Source: Crossiella sp. CA-258035 (GTDB lineage: Bacteria > Actinomycetota > Actinomycetes > Mycobacteriales > Pseudonocardiaceae). From it: a stretch of DNA of 64,000 nucleotides. Position 1 is the stretch's first letter. Each line of letters begins with the position of its first letter. The notes beneath the pieces were generated by a model. The model ran no database searches. It saw nothing but the letters and a program-made list of their open reading frames with translations, and was not told the DNA's origin. Below, one piece after another: positions 12,345-21,890 of the stretch. The stretch is from contig NZ_CP116413.1 of the NCBI RefSeq assembly GCF_030064675.1, positions 4,248,001 through 4,312,000 of the forward strand, read 5' to 3'. The position numbers and the translations under genes were made by a program.

Positions 12345-13034
12345 TCAAAACCCCTGAGTTGCCGCCACCTGTAGGTCGAGCAGGCGGCTGCGGCTGTTCG
12401 ACAGGTGCACCCGCATCGCCGCCCGCGCGCCCTCGGGGTCGCCAAGGGCGATGGCGGCGTGGATGTTCTCGTGCTCGCTGACGATCCGGCCGAACCGCTG
12501 CTCGTCGGGGAACAGCCGGTAGTGCGGGATGACGATCATGCCGGGCCCCGAGGCGGTGGCCAGGTCGGCGAAGTAGCGGTTGCCGCTGGCCAGGGCGATG
12601 CGCAGGTGGAACTGGTAGTCGGCGTTGACCGCGGCGCTGGGGTTGGCCGCGGCCGCGGTGAACTCGGCCAGGGCCGCGCCCAGGTCGCGCAGCTGCGCCT
12701 CGGTGCGGCGCTGGGCGGCCAGTGCCGCGGACTCGGTTTCCCAGCCGGTGCGGAACTCGATCAGCTCCACCACGCCCTCGACGGTCAGCTCCCCGTCCTT
12801 GGGCGGCTCGAACCGGGCGGTGCTCGGCTGGGCCAGCACAAAGCTGCCCCGGCCGTGCCGGGTCTCCACCAGCCCGGCGGCCTGCAACCGGGACAGCGCC
12901 TCGCGGACCACGGTGCGGCTGACCCCGTAGGTCTGCACCAGGCTGCCCTCGGTGGGCAGCTTCTCGCCCGGCCGGACCACGCCTTCCTTGATCCGCGCGG
13001 TGAGCCGTTCCACCAGTTCCTCGGTGCGGCTCAT
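12345..13034 (-). CDS. FadR-type GntR transcriptional regulator
   Basis: 229 residues. The N-terminal winged helix-turn-helix (residues about 5-70; GEKLPTEGSLVQTYGVSRT, then VREALSRLQAAGLV) is a typical GntR DNA-binding domain. The helical C-terminal part (about 95-215) matches the FCD ligand domain, including the HxxxxxAS.N, SEHENIHAAI and H.S pattern of metal and ligand contacts. The ATG at 13034 overlaps the stop of the dehydratase gene upstream (ATGA), so the two are cotranscribed. The usual role for such a pair is repression of a sugar-acid catabolic operon, lifted by the substrate or a product. It may have nothing to do with the neighbouring PKS. Candidate binding sites lie in front of the dehydratase. 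Confidence 0.9.
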   Translation of the reverse strand: MSRTEELVERLTARIKEGVVRPGEKLPTEGSLVQTYGVSRTVVREALSRLQAAGLVETRHGRGSFVLAQPSTARFEPPKDGELTVEGVVELIEFRTGWETESAALAAQRRTEAQLRDLGAALAEFTAAAANPSAAVNADYQFHLRIALASGNRYFADLATASGPGMIVIPHYRLFPDEQRFGRIVSEHENIHAAIALGDPEGARAAMRVHLSNSRSRLLDLQVAATQGF

Positions 13035-14155
13035 CCGGTCACCACGCAGCTGTCCACGGTCCAGGCCGCGGCCTGGTCGCTCAGCGTCAGGCCGAGACCG
13101 GGCCGGTCGGGCACCAGCATTCGGCCGTCCGCGAGCTCCAGGCGCTCGTTGAACAGCGGTTCCAGCCAGTCGAAGTGCTCCAGCCAGGGCTCCAGCGGGT
13201 AGGCCGCGGCCAGGTGCAGGTGGATCTCCATGGCGAAGTGCGGGGCCAGCTGCAGCCGGTGGTGCTCGGCGAGCGCGGCCAGTTTCAGGAATTGGGTGAT
13301 GCCGCCGATCCGCGGCGCGTCCGGCTGGATGATGTCGGCGCCGCCCGCCCTGATCAGCTCGGCGTGCTCGGCCACGCTGGCCAGCATCTCGCCGGTGGCG
13401 ATCGGGGTGTCCAGCGCGGCCGCGAGCGCGGCGTGCCCGGCGTGGTCGTAGGCGTCCAGCGGCTCCTCGATCCAGGTCAGGTCGAATGCCTCCAGCGCCC
13501 GCCCGAGCCGCCGCGCGGTGGGCCGGTCCCACTGCTGGTTCGCGTCGACCATCAGCGGGAAGCCGTCGCCGAGCCGCTCGCGCACCGCGCTCACCCGCCG
13601 CAGGTCCACTGTGGAGTCCGGGTGGCCGACCTTGATCTTGATGCCGCCGATGCCGCGTTCCCGCGCGGCGGTGGCGTTGTCCAGCACCTGCGCCAGCGGG
13701 GTGTGCAGGAAGCCGCCGGAGGTGTTGTAGCAGCGCACCGAGTCCCGGTGCGCGCCGAGCAGCTTGGCCAGCGGCAGCCCGGCGCGGGTGGCCTTGAGAT
13801 CCCACAGCGCGATGTCCAGCGCCGCGATCGCCTGGGTGGCCAGGCCGCTGCGGCCAACCGAGGCCCCGGCCCACACCAGCTTGTCCCACAGCCGCCCGAT
13901 GTCGTTGGGGTCATCGCCGATCAGCTCCGGCGCCACCTCACGGGCGTGCGCGTACTGGCCGGGACCGCCCGCGCGTTTCGAATAGCCGAAACCCAGGCCG
14001 CGGTGACCGCTCTCGGCCTCGATCTCGGCGAACAGGAAGGCCACCTCGGTCATCGGCTTCTGGCGGCCGGTGAACACCTTCGCGTCGCTGACCGGCGTGC
14101 TCAGCGGGAGCCGGACGGAGGACAGGCGGACCTGCGTGATGCGATCAACGGCCAT
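13031..14155 (-). CDS. Enolase-superfamily dehydratase, L-talarate/galactarate dehydratase-like
   Basis: 374 residues, mandelate racemase/muconate-lactonizing enzyme family. The N-terminal capping domain (1-120) is followed by the barrel. The KxK catalytic lysines appear in GIKIKVG, metal ligands in DANQQW, WIEEPLD and GEM, and the general-base His in LAPHFAMEIHLHLAAAYP. The long stretch from IKVGHPD to PLFNER agrees closely, from memory, with L-talarate/galactarate dehydratase. Expected reaction: Mg-dependent loss of water from a hexarate to give a 2-keto-3-deoxy sugar acid, in the cytosol. It forms an operon with the downstream GntR gene. The exact acid sugar is uncertain because this superfamily has many near-identical specificities; no aldolase or transporter for the product is in view. 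Confidence 0.85.
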   Translation of the reverse strand: MAVDRITQVRLSSVRLPLSTPVSDAKVFTGRQKPMTEVAFLFAEIEAESGHRGLGFGYSKRAGGPGQYAHAREVAPELIGDDPNDIGRLWDKLVWAGASVGRSGLATQAIAALDIALWDLKATRAGLPLAKLLGAHRDSVRCYNTSGGFLHTPLAQVLDNATAARERGIGGIKIKVGHPDSTVDLRRVSAVRERLGDGFPLMVDANQQWDRPTARRLGRALEAFDLTWIEEPLDAYDHAGHAALAAALDTPIATGEMLASVAEHAELIRAGGADIIQPDAPRIGGITQFLKLAALAEHHRLQLAPHFAMEIHLHLAAAYPLEPWLEHFDWLEPLFNERLELADGRMLVPDRPGLGLTLSDQAAAWTVDSCVVTG

Positions 14156-14163
14156 GCGAGAGA

Positions 14164-14191
14164 TCGTACAACTGACTTAGTGGTCATACAA
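14164..14191. promoter_or_regulatory. Candidate FadR/GntR operators before the dehydratase-GntR operon
   Basis: Two sites fit the FadR-subfamily pattern TnGT-N(0-3)-ACnA: TCGTACAA at 14164-14171 and TGGTCATACAA at 14181-14191. They lie 9-36 bases before the dehydratase start, where a repressor would block the promoter. The second overlaps the end of the TauE-like gene. The call is pattern-based only. Confidence 0.4.
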
Positions 14192-14653
14192 CTGGCCGGT
14201 GGTACGCCACCACAGGTGCGCGGCCTGGCCCAGACCGGCCAGCGCGCCGAGCGCGAGCAGGGCCGCGGCGAGCCGGTGCACCGGGGCCAGCGCGGCGAAG
14301 GCGAGCCCTGCGGTGAGGTTGGCCGCGCCGGTGAGCACGGCCAGCGACAGCACACCCGCCCCCGCGCCGAAGTAGCCGCCGTAGACCGCGACCAGCGCGA
14401 TCGCCCCGGGCAGCGGCACCGCCGAGCCAGGACCGCCGCCGCGCCGCTTGGCCCGCTCATCGGCGATCTCCCGCAGCCGGTCCCGGGTCAGCAGCAGCAC
14501 CGAGCCCAGCGCGATCAGCCAGGGCACGATCCGCTCGAAGGTCGCCGCCGGGGTGGTCAGCAGCAGCGCGGCCCCGGCTGATCCGCCCAGCACGGCCAGC
14601 CCGGCCATCGAACCGGGCAGCTCGGCCGCGACGCCGGCCGTAGCCGCTCGCAC
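14177..14653 (-). CDS. Shortened TauE/SafE-like membrane permease
   Basis: About 159 residues from a GTG at 14653. Several hydrophobic segments are visible, and VYGGYFGAGAGVL is the repeat signature of TauE/SafE exporters (sulfite/organosulfonate efflux and related). Family members are about 240-260 residues; here roughly the first 60-70 residues, including the first signature repeat, are absent, and the stretch after the second signature is also short. The upstream DNA shows no continuation of the family in any frame before the SDR gene. It may be a decaying remnant or a divergent half-size protein. The stop lies within the putative operator of the dehydratase operon, so little transcription space separates the two. 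Confidence 0.5.
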   Translation of the reverse strand: MRAATAGVAAELPGSMAGLAVLGGSAGAALLLTTPAATFERIVPWLIALGSVLLLTRDRLREIADERAKRRGGGPGSAVPLPGAIALVAVYGGYFGAGAGVLSLAVLTGAANLTAGLAFAALAPVHRLAAALLALGALAGLGQAAHLWWRTTGQLYDH

Positions 14654-14761
14654 GGTCGCACTGTAGCGATCTTTGGTGGTGTCCAGGCGCGACCGTCGGT
14701 TGGCGCTGCGCAACCCGGGTACCCCTGCGCCGGACCAACGCGAGCAGGGAGGGAGACGACC

Positions 14762-15733
14762 ATGCGGGTACGGGATGCCGTTGTCGTGGTCACCGGCGCC
14801 TCCAGCGGCATCGGCCGGGCGGCCGCGCTGGAGTTCGCGGGCAAGGGCGCCTCGGTGGTGGTGGCCGCGCGGCGGCCGGAGGCGTTGCGGGAGCTGGTGC
14901 GGGAGTGCGAGGCAGCGGGTGGGCGGGCGCTGGCGGTGCCGACCGATGTGGCCGATGCCCACCAGGTCAACAACCTGGCGCGGCTGGCCGCGGAGCGTTT
15001 TGGCCGGATCGACGTGTGGGTCAACGCGGCCGCGGTGTCGGTGTTCGCGCCGTTCGAGGAGATTCCGCTGGATGACTTCCGGCGGGTGCTGGATGTCAAC
15101 GTGATGGGCTGCGTGCACGGGGCCCGCGCGGCGCTGCGGTACCTGCGGGACCAGGGCCGCGGTGTGCTGGTGAACGTCTCCTCGGTGGTCGGCGCCGTGC
15201 CGCAGCCCTACACCGCGCCCTACGGCATGTCGAAGTTCGCGGTCCGCGCGCTGGGTGTGAGCCTGCGCCAGGAACTGCGGCTGGCCAAGGCGCGCGGTGT
15301 GCGGGTGTGCACCGTGCTGCCCGCCACCATCGACACCCCGTTCTTCGCGCACGCGGCGAACTACACCGAACGCCGGGCGGTGGCCATGCCGCCGGTGTAC
15401 TCCCCGGAGCGGGTCGCCAGGGCGATCGTCGGCCTGGTGCGGGTGCCCCGGCGTGAGGTCGTGGTCGGCCCGGTGGGGCGCGTTCTGCTGTTGCAGGCGA
15501 AGTTCTGGCCCGGCTTGACCGAGAAGCTGACCGCGTTCCAAGTGGACCGCTCGCACCTGTCCCGGCAGCAGGACGCGGACCCGACGCACGGCAACCTGCA
15601 CGAGCCCGCGCCGGGTACTGGCGAGGTGCACGGTGGCTGGCACGGCGGGCGGCGCACGGCTGTGCGGCGGGTCGCCACCGGCGCGCTCGTGCTGACCGGC
15701 GCGGCGCTGGCCGTCGCCAGGGGCAGGCGGTAG
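14762..15733 (+). CDS. SDR-family NAD(P)-dependent oxidoreductase
   Basis: 323 residues. The Rossmann cofactor site is VTGASSGIG near residue 9, the active-site Ser is in NVSSVVG and Tyr/Lys in YGMSK, so it is a classical short-chain dehydrogenase with an intact triad. The body ends near residue 235. A C-terminal extension of about 90 residues is charged, then ends in a hydrophobic stretch (TGALVLTGAALAVA) and basic residues, which suggests a tail anchor in the membrane. The start is ATG behind GGAGGGAGACGACC. It stands alone between genes of the opposite strand. The substrate cannot be told; homologues with this extension are usually annotated only as SDR. Confidence 0.9.
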   Translation: MRVRDAVVVVTGASSGIGRAAALEFAGKGASVVVAARRPEALRELVRECEAAGGRALAVPTDVADAHQVNNLARLAAERFGRIDVWVNAAAVSVFAPFEEIPLDDFRRVLDVNVMGCVHGARAALRYLRDQGRGVLVNVSSVVGAVPQPYTAPYGMSKFAVRALGVSLRQELRLAKARGVRVCTVLPATIDTPFFAHAANYTERRAVAMPPVYSPERVARAIVGLVRVPRREVVVGPVGRVLLLQAKFWPGLTEKLTAFQVDRSHLSRQQDADPTHGNLHEPAPGTGEVHGGWHGGRRTAVRRVATGALVLTGAALAVARGRR

Positions 15734-15749
15734 CCACGGCGGTTGGCTG

Positions 15750-16283
15750 TCAGCGGTCGAGGAGGTCTCGCAGGCTGGGCCGCAGCGGCGCGGAGGCGAC
15801 TGGCGTCCAGGTGGTGAACAGCTCCCGGAAGTAGTCCCCGTGCTTGGCCAGCAGACCCGGGTCCTGCTCGATCACGTCGAGCTCGTTGACGATGCTGAGG
15901 TCGACGAACTCGGTCAGCCGTGCACCGGCCAGGGTGCTCACCCGGCCGGTGAAGCGGTCGGTCACCTCGCCGATGGCGGCCAGGCGCGGCCAGCTGCGGT
16001 CCCGGTCGCAGGAGCCGTACCGGTAGACCAGCTCCTCGGCCGGGTCGCCGATGAGGGTGCGGAGCGGGGCGCGGTCCTGCCAGTCGAGCAGGGCCAGGCC
16101 GAAACCGTCGGTGCCGTAGGCGGCGTGGGTCAGCCCGGCCAGTTGGACGGGGGAGCCGTGACCCAGATCGGCGAGGCGGTCCCGCACCCGGCACAGGTGG
16201 GCGTACAGGGTTCCGCCCGGATGCGGGATCGCCTCGGTTCCCTTGTGCCGCAACCATGCTTCGACCTCGGCGTCAGCGCTCAC
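15750..16283 (-). CDS. DUF6817-like conserved protein
   Basis: 177 residues, no signal peptide. The segment HPGGTLYAHLCRVRDRLADLG followed by LAGLTHAAYGTDGF has the spaced histidines seen in the DUF6817 family, which resembles HD-type phosphohydrolase folds; that relation is my reading, not a proven one. Function unknown. It converges on the SDR gene with a 16-base gap and faces away from the next gene. Confidence 0.7.
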   Translation of the reverse strand: MSADAEVEAWLRHKGTEAIPHPGGTLYAHLCRVRDRLADLGHGSPVQLAGLTHAAYGTDGFGLALLDWQDRAPLRTLIGDPAEELVYRYGSCDRDRSWPRLAAIGEVTDRFTGRVSTLAGARLTEFVDLSIVNELDVIEQDPGLLAKHGDYFRELFTTWTPVASAPLRPSLRDLLDR

Positions 16284-16345
16284 GATGGGATTGCAGGTCG
16301 CGCGTGGCGGGGATGAGCCGTGAATCTCTGGGTACCTGAGGGGGC

Positions 16346-16768
16346 ATGACCGACCTGTCAGAGCTCGCCGCCGGGGACGAGGCCACCGCCGAGGCCGTTG
16401 GCAAGATCAGCGAGGCGTTCGAGGCGATCGAACGCGCTCGCGGCGCCCTCTACACCTTCCACCAGCTCACCGGCACCGCCGACTTCGCCCTGGAAGAGGG
16501 CATCGAGAAGCTGCGCAAGGCGGGGCAGGAGGAGCTGGCCGCGGACCTGGAGCGGGAGCTGCTGGGGCGCAACGTGCTGCCGGGGCGGTGGACGTTCCAG
16601 GTGGTCGAGGACTACGACGACACGTACTACGAGGTGTTCCGGAAGTACGTGGCGCGGGCGCGGGAGCTGACCGGCGGCCGCCGCCACAGCTGGGAGGCCA
16701 AGCTCAAGCAACGCCGCCGGACACCGGAGGAACCGGGGCACGAGGCCGATCCCGGGCAGGCGGACTGA
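16346..16768 (+). CDS. Conserved hypothetical protein, helical
   Basis: 140 residues, ATG start behind a GGGG run. The sequence is acidic and predicted mostly helical (EAFEAIERARGALYTFHQLTG), with an aromatic patch WTFQVVEDYDDTYYEVF and a basic C-terminal tail. I recognise the pattern as a small actinobacterial family without known function. Codon use is like that of its neighbours. It may be cotranscribed with the cyclase-family gene 23 bases downstream. Confidence 0.75.
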   Translation: MTDLSELAAGDEATAEAVGKISEAFEAIERARGALYTFHQLTGTADFALEEGIEKLRKAGQEELAADLERELLGRNVLPGRWTFQVVEDYDDTYYEVFRKYVARARELTGGRRHSWEAKLKQRRRTPEEPGHEADPGQAD

Positions 16769-16790
16769 CCCGGTCTGGGAAGCTGCTGGG

Positions 16791-17747
16791 ATGACCGCAG
16801 AGCGATCGATGCCCACCCAGGACGACGTGCTCGGCTACTTCGACACGCTGTCGAACTGGGGACGGTGGGGCGAGGACGACGAGCGCGGCACCCTGAACCA
16901 CATCACCGACGAGGTCCGGCTGGCAGCGGCGCGGGCCGTGCGCCACGGCCGGAGCGTGTCGTGCGGGTGGGAGATCGCCGTGCCGGAGGAGATGGAGCGG
17001 TCGACGACCTCGTGCCCGTGCGCCGCCGACATGCCGGGCGCCGAGAACATGCCCCTGCCCGGGTTCCGCGACGACCGGCGCTGGGGCTTCTCGAACGAGC
17101 GGCTCGGCATCATGTTCCACGGCAACACCATCACCCACGTCGACTCGCCCTGCCACCTCTTCTGGGACGGCCAGATGTACAACGGGCGATCACACTCCTT
17201 GGTCGACGCCGCAACGGGATCGGCGTGGGCGGCCGTCACTGCGGCGGCGGACGGGATCATCACGCGCGGTGTCCTGCTGGACGTTGCCAAGGTCCGCGAT
17301 GTGCCGTGGCTGGAACCGGGACAGGGTGTGTTCCCCGAGGACCTGGAGGAGGCCGAGCGTCGCCAGGGCGTGCGGGTGCGCTCCGGCGACGCGGTGCTCC
17401 TGCGGACCGGCTACGGCCGCCTCCGGCACGAGGCGGGGGCGGCCGGCGGTGTCACCCAGGCCGGGTGGCACGCGTCCTGCCTGCCGTGGCTGCGTGACCG
17501 GGAGGTCGCGCTGATCGGCGCGGACACCCCGCAGGACGTGCAGCCGTCGGGGTACGCGGACGTGTTGATGCCGGTGCACGCGGTGGGCTTGGTCGCGATG
17601 GGGTTGTGGCTGCTGGACAACTGCGACCTGGAGGCGTGTGCGCGGACGGCTGCCGAGCTGGGGCAGTGGGACTTCCAGCTCGCGGTCGCGCCGGTGCGCT
17701 TCGCCGGCACCTCCGGCAGCCCGGTCAACCCGATCGCCACCTTCTGA
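16791..17747 (+). CDS. Cyclase-family metal-dependent hydrolase
   Basis: 318 residues, PF04199 (cyclase/kynurenine-formamidase-like) family. The metal-binding motif HGNTITHVDSPCHLFWDG has the His, Asp and His ligands of HxxTHxDxxxH, and further conserved points are LIGADTPQD and HAVGLVAMGLWLLDN. The C-terminal SGSPVNPIA is typical of the family. Members hydrolyse amides or lactone-like bonds, for example N-formylkynurenine, or act on isatin; nothing nearby fixes the substrate. A second Met at residue 7 (16809) is an alternative start. Confidence 0.88.
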   Translation: MTAERSMPTQDDVLGYFDTLSNWGRWGEDDERGTLNHITDEVRLAAARAVRHGRSVSCGWEIAVPEEMERSTTSCPCAADMPGAENMPLPGFRDDRRWGFSNERLGIMFHGNTITHVDSPCHLFWDGQMYNGRSHSLVDAATGSAWAAVTAAADGIITRGVLLDVAKVRDVPWLEPGQGVFPEDLEEAERRQGVRVRSGDAVLLRTGYGRLRHEAGAAGGVTQAGWHASCLPWLRDREVALIGADTPQDVQPSGYADVLMPVHAVGLVAMGLWLLDNCDLEACARTAAELGQWDFQLAVAPVRFAGTSGSPVNPIATF

Positions 17748-17761
17748 CCGCGGTGCCCGCC

Positions 17762-19099
<1,338 letters not shown>

Positions 19100-19146
19100 C
19101 TAGAGCCGGCCCGAGCATCAGGTCCAGCTCACGATTCCGACTGTCC

Positions 19147-19165
19147 TGTTCGGCAGAACCGAACA
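19147..19165. promoter_or_regulatory. Palindromic LysR-type operator candidate
   Basis: TGTTCGG at 19147-19153 and CCGAACA at 19159-19165 are perfect 7-base arms around five bases, and contain the T-N11-A core (TTC-N9-GAA) favoured by LysR proteins. It lies in the 86-base divergent gap between the aminotransferase and the LysR gene, ending 11 bases before the LysR start, so it could serve autorepression and activation of the divergent gene. Confidence 0.6.
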
Positions 19166-19176
19166 ACAATGGGGCC

Positions 19177-20079
19177 GTGCTGAACCCGTGGCGGCTGCGG
19201 CTGCTGAGCCAGCTGGACACCCTGGGCACCGTGCGCGCGGTCGCCGAGGCGGCCAGCCAGAGCGCCTCCAGCGTCTCCCAGCAGCTGTCCGTGCTGGAGG
19301 CGGAGACCCGCACCCAGCTGCTGGAACGCACCGGCCGCCGGGTCCGGCTGACCCCGGCGGGGCAGCTGCTCGCCCGCCGGGCGCGGGCCATCCTGGACCA
19401 CATGGACACCGTGGAGGCGGAGCTGCGCAGCCTCGGCGCGGAACCGGCCGGGCTGGTCCGGCTGGGCGCGTTCCAGAGCGCGATCCACAGCCTGGCCGTG
19501 CCCGCGGTGACCCAGCTGGCCCGCACCCACCCGCAGCTGGAGATCGAGCTGCTGGAGCTGGAACCGCACGAGAGCATCCCGGCGCTGCGGGTGGGCGACG
19601 CGGACCTGATCATCACCACCCCGGACTTCGTCGAGGTCGCCCTCGGTCCGGACGTGGACGTGGTGCCGCTGGCGGTGGACCCGGTGGTGCTGGTGGTGCC
19701 GCAGGAGCAAGCCGGTCAGGGCCCGGCGGACCTGGCCGCCTACGCCGAGCAGCCGTGGGCCTTCGACGTGCCCGGCTCCTACATGGCCGGGCTGGCCACC
19801 CGGCTGTGCCGCCAGGCCGGGTTCGAGCCGAGGGTGGTGTGCCGCTTCAGCAACTACCTGATGACCCTCCAGCACGTGGAGGCCGGGCACTCGGTGACCC
19901 TGCTGCCCGCGCTGGCCGTGGACCGCCGCTACCGGGTGGCCACCCGCGAGCTGACCCCGGCGGTCACCCGCACCATCACCGCGGCGCTGCGGCGCGGCGC
20001 CCGGCCGAGGGCGGCGGTGAGCCTGGTGCTGGAGACGGTGCGCCGCCTGCCGGTGCCGCCTGGGCTGCTGCGGTCCTGA
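19177..20079 (+). CDS. LysR-family transcriptional regulator
   Basis: 300 residues, GTG start. N-terminal winged helix-turn-helix at about 1-62 (RAVAEAASQSASSVSQQLSVLE, then RTGRRVRLTPAG), followed by the periplasmic-binding-like effector domain in two halves to about residue 290. The gene is divergent from the dialkylglycine-decarboxylase-like gene and carries a palindrome in front of its own start, so that enzyme is the probable target. The effector is unknown; for a target of this type a branched amino acid would be a reasonable guess. Confidence 0.9.
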   Translation: MLNPWRLRLLSQLDTLGTVRAVAEAASQSASSVSQQLSVLEAETRTQLLERTGRRVRLTPAGQLLARRARAILDHMDTVEAELRSLGAEPAGLVRLGAFQSAIHSLAVPAVTQLARTHPQLEIELLELEPHESIPALRVGDADLIITTPDFVEVALGPDVDVVPLAVDPVVLVVPQEQAGQGPADLAAYAEQPWAFDVPGSYMAGLATRLCRQAGFEPRVVCRFSNYLMTLQHVEAGHSVTLLPALAVDRRYRVATRELTPAVTRTITAALRRGARPRAAVSLVLETVRRLPVPPGLLRS

Positions 20080-20082
20080 GCC

Positions 20083-21015
20083 TCAGGCCAGGCGCAGCAG
20101 GGCGTACTGGCTGGTGCCCTCGGGGGTGGTGTGCGTGCGGACCAGGTCGGCGAGCTGGTGCACCAGCAGCAGGCCGCGGCCGCCGCGCTGGCCGGGCGGG
20201 CGCGGGCGGCGGCCGGCCAGCGGATCGCTGAGCTGCCCGCCGTCGCGGACCTCGCAGTGCAGGTGTCCCTCGGCCAGCCACAGCCGGACCAGGCAGTCGG
20301 TCGCGGCGTGCCGCAGGCTGTTGGTGACCAGCTCGGTGACGATCAGCTCCAGCTGCGGCACCCGCTCGCCGTCCAGGCCGAACTCCAGCGCCTGGGCCGC
20401 GGTCCAGCGGCGGACCGGGCGCAGCTCGGCGGGGGAGCTGACCGCGCGCTCGGCCGCGGTCGCGGCGGCGGGCAGCGGCTGGTTGTAGCGGGCCACCACC
20501 TCGTCCGGGTCGTAGCGGTCGCTGTGCGCGCGCCGGTCGCCGTCCCAGATCTCCGGGTGGGTGGCGTGCGCGTCGGCGACCACGGCCGGGTCCAGCCGGG
20601 CGGTGTCGTAGGGGCAGACGATGGTGACCTCGCGCCCGGCGAAGGCGTGGTTGATCAGCGCCTCGTGCTGCACGCAGGCCGGGTACTCGGTGGCGGTGCG
20701 GCCCGGCCAGATCGGCTCGCCGATGATGTGCGCGTGCCGGTCGGCGTGGGTGTCGGCGAACTGGCGCAGCACGGTCGGGATGATCCGGCCGGGGTTGCGC
20801 CCGGCCACGGACATGTCGACCCAGTGCACCCGCTCGGCCGCGGCGCCGAGCGCGGCGTGCAGCACCGCGTGCCGGGACGGCGGGACCGCCACGGCGACCG
20901 GGTCACCGCGGTCGAGCCCGCCGGTGACGAAGGGCAGCAGTCCGGCCAGGTACTCCGCGTCATCGCGGTAGAACAGGGCTGGGTGCGTGAACGCACCGGC
21001 TGACAGGGTGTTCAC
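20083..21015 (-). CDS. RsbA-like anti-sigma regulator: MEDS domain plus HATPase
   Basis: 310 residues from a GTG at 21015 that overlaps the upstream stop (GTGA). Residues about 10-180 form a MEDS sensory domain (HPALFYRDDAEYLAGLLPFV, CPYDTARLD). The C-terminal part (about 195-305) is a GHKL histidine-kinase-like ATPase of the anti-sigma type, with ELIVTELVTNSLRHA as N-box and DGGQLSDP and GRGLLLV as G-boxes. Such proteins bind sigma factors or anti-anti-sigma factors in SigB/SigF-type stress circuits. Cotranscribed with the MEDS-STAS gene, a plausible antagonist pair. It converges on the LysR gene with only 3 bases between. Confidence 0.87.
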   Translation of the reverse strand: MNTLSAGAFTHPALFYRDDAEYLAGLLPFVTGGLDRGDPVAVAVPPSRHAVLHAALGAAAERVHWVDMSVAGRNPGRIIPTVLRQFADTHADRHAHIIGEPIWPGRTATEYPACVQHEALINHAFAGREVTIVCPYDTARLDPAVVADAHATHPEIWDGDRRAHSDRYDPDEVVARYNQPLPAAATAAERAVSSPAELRPVRRWTAAQALEFGLDGERVPQLELIVTELVTNSLRHAATDCLVRLWLAEGHLHCEVRDGGQLSDPLAGRRPRPPGQRGGRGLLLVHQLADLVRTHTTPEGTSQYALLRLA

Positions 21016-21812
21016 TCGGCCTCTTCCACGCGTACGTCCGGCAGGCTCAGCAGCCGGACCAGGTAGGCGGCCCCCGGCCACCGGGTGTGCAGCACCAGGC
21101 TCGCCCCGTGCGCGGCGGCGTGCTCGGCCATCAGCAGCAGGCTGTGGTGGTCCAGGAAGTCCAGGTCGGTCGCGTCCACCGTCAGCAGGCCGTCGGTGGG
21201 CCGGGGACCGGCGTGCCGCCAGGCCCGCTCGAAGGTCTCCCGGCTGGCCAGGTCCAGCTCGCCGGTCAGGGTGAGCACGTGCTCGGTCGAGCTGTACAGC
21301 CGGAAGCCGAGACCGCCGGTGTTGCTCAGCGGGTGCAGCGCGGCGATCTCCTCGGCGACCTGCTCGTCCAGCTCCGCGCGGTGGTAGGCGCACATCGCGG
21401 AGAACGGCCGGGCCACCATGTGCTGGTCGACCAGGCGCTCATAGCTGGTGAACGCCCTGCTCACGGCCAGCGGGGTGCAGTTGGCGGCCACCCGCAGCCC
21501 GGTGTAGCCCTCGGCCACCGCCCGGTCGGTGGCCTGGTCGTAGGCGCGCGGCTGGCACACCGCGGCCAGCGGCACCACCCGCGCCGCGCCCCGCCGCAGC
21601 GCGTCACCCAGCTCGGTGTGCCCGCCCAGGTACTCGGCGGGGTCGCCGGGATCGTTCTCGGCGATGTACCAGACCTGTTGACCGAGGGAGAGCCCGTCGA
21701 GCAGGAACTCGCCCGCCCGCCGCCGGAACTCCGCCCGGTCGTCATAGACCCAGCAGAGGTGGTCCTGCGGCCCCAGGCCGCGGGCATGCTCGGTCACACC
21801 CGACTGTCGCAC
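21012..21812 (-). CDS. MEDS-STAS protein, anti-sigma factor antagonist-like
   Basis: 266 residues. The MEDS sensory domain fills about 12-165 (DHLCWVYDDRAEFRRRAGEFLLDGL) and a STAS domain about 175-260 (LTLTGELDLASRETFERA, VDATDLDFLDHHSLLLM). The usual phosphorylated Ser of anti-anti-sigma factors, in the motif D-S-S/T-G-L, is replaced here by DFLDHHSL, so regulation by phosphorylation at that point is doubtful. It is the first gene of the pair with the RsbA-like ATPase, overlapping it by 4 bases. Its start faces the small gene at 21891 across 78 bases. Confidence 0.85.
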   Translation of the reverse strand: MRQSGVTEHARGLGPQDHLCWVYDDRAEFRRRAGEFLLDGLSLGQQVWYIAENDPGDPAEYLGGHTELGDALRRGAARVVPLAAVCQPRAYDQATDRAVAEGYTGLRVAANCTPLAVSRAFTSYERLVDQHMVARPFSAMCAYHRAELDEQVAEEIAALHPLSNTGGLGFRLYSSTEHVLTLTGELDLASRETFERAWRHAGPRPTDGLLTVDATDLDFLDHHSLLLMAEHAAAHGASLVLHTRWPGAAYLVRLLSLPDVRVEEAE

Positions 21813-21841
21813 CCGGCAAGCCTAACCTGCGCCGGAACACG

Positions 21842-21866
21842 GTTTGCGCAGGCCATCCCGGGGAAC
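21842..21866 (+). promoter_or_regulatory. Possible SigF/SigB-type promoter
   Basis: GTTT at 21842 and GGGAAC at 21861 are separated by 15 bases, close to the actinobacterial general-stress pattern GTTT-N15-17-GGGTAT/C with A for T in the -10 element. It lies 24 bases before the start of the small gene at 21891 and next to two genes of the anti-sigma/antagonist type. Confidence 0.4.
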
Positions 21867-21890
21867 AACCCGGGTGGAGGTGGTGAACCC

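Noticed and set aside
14654-15643. Upstream extension of the TauE-like frame on the minus strand
   Set aside because: The region is the antisense of a well-supported SDR gene and shows no membrane pattern of the family.
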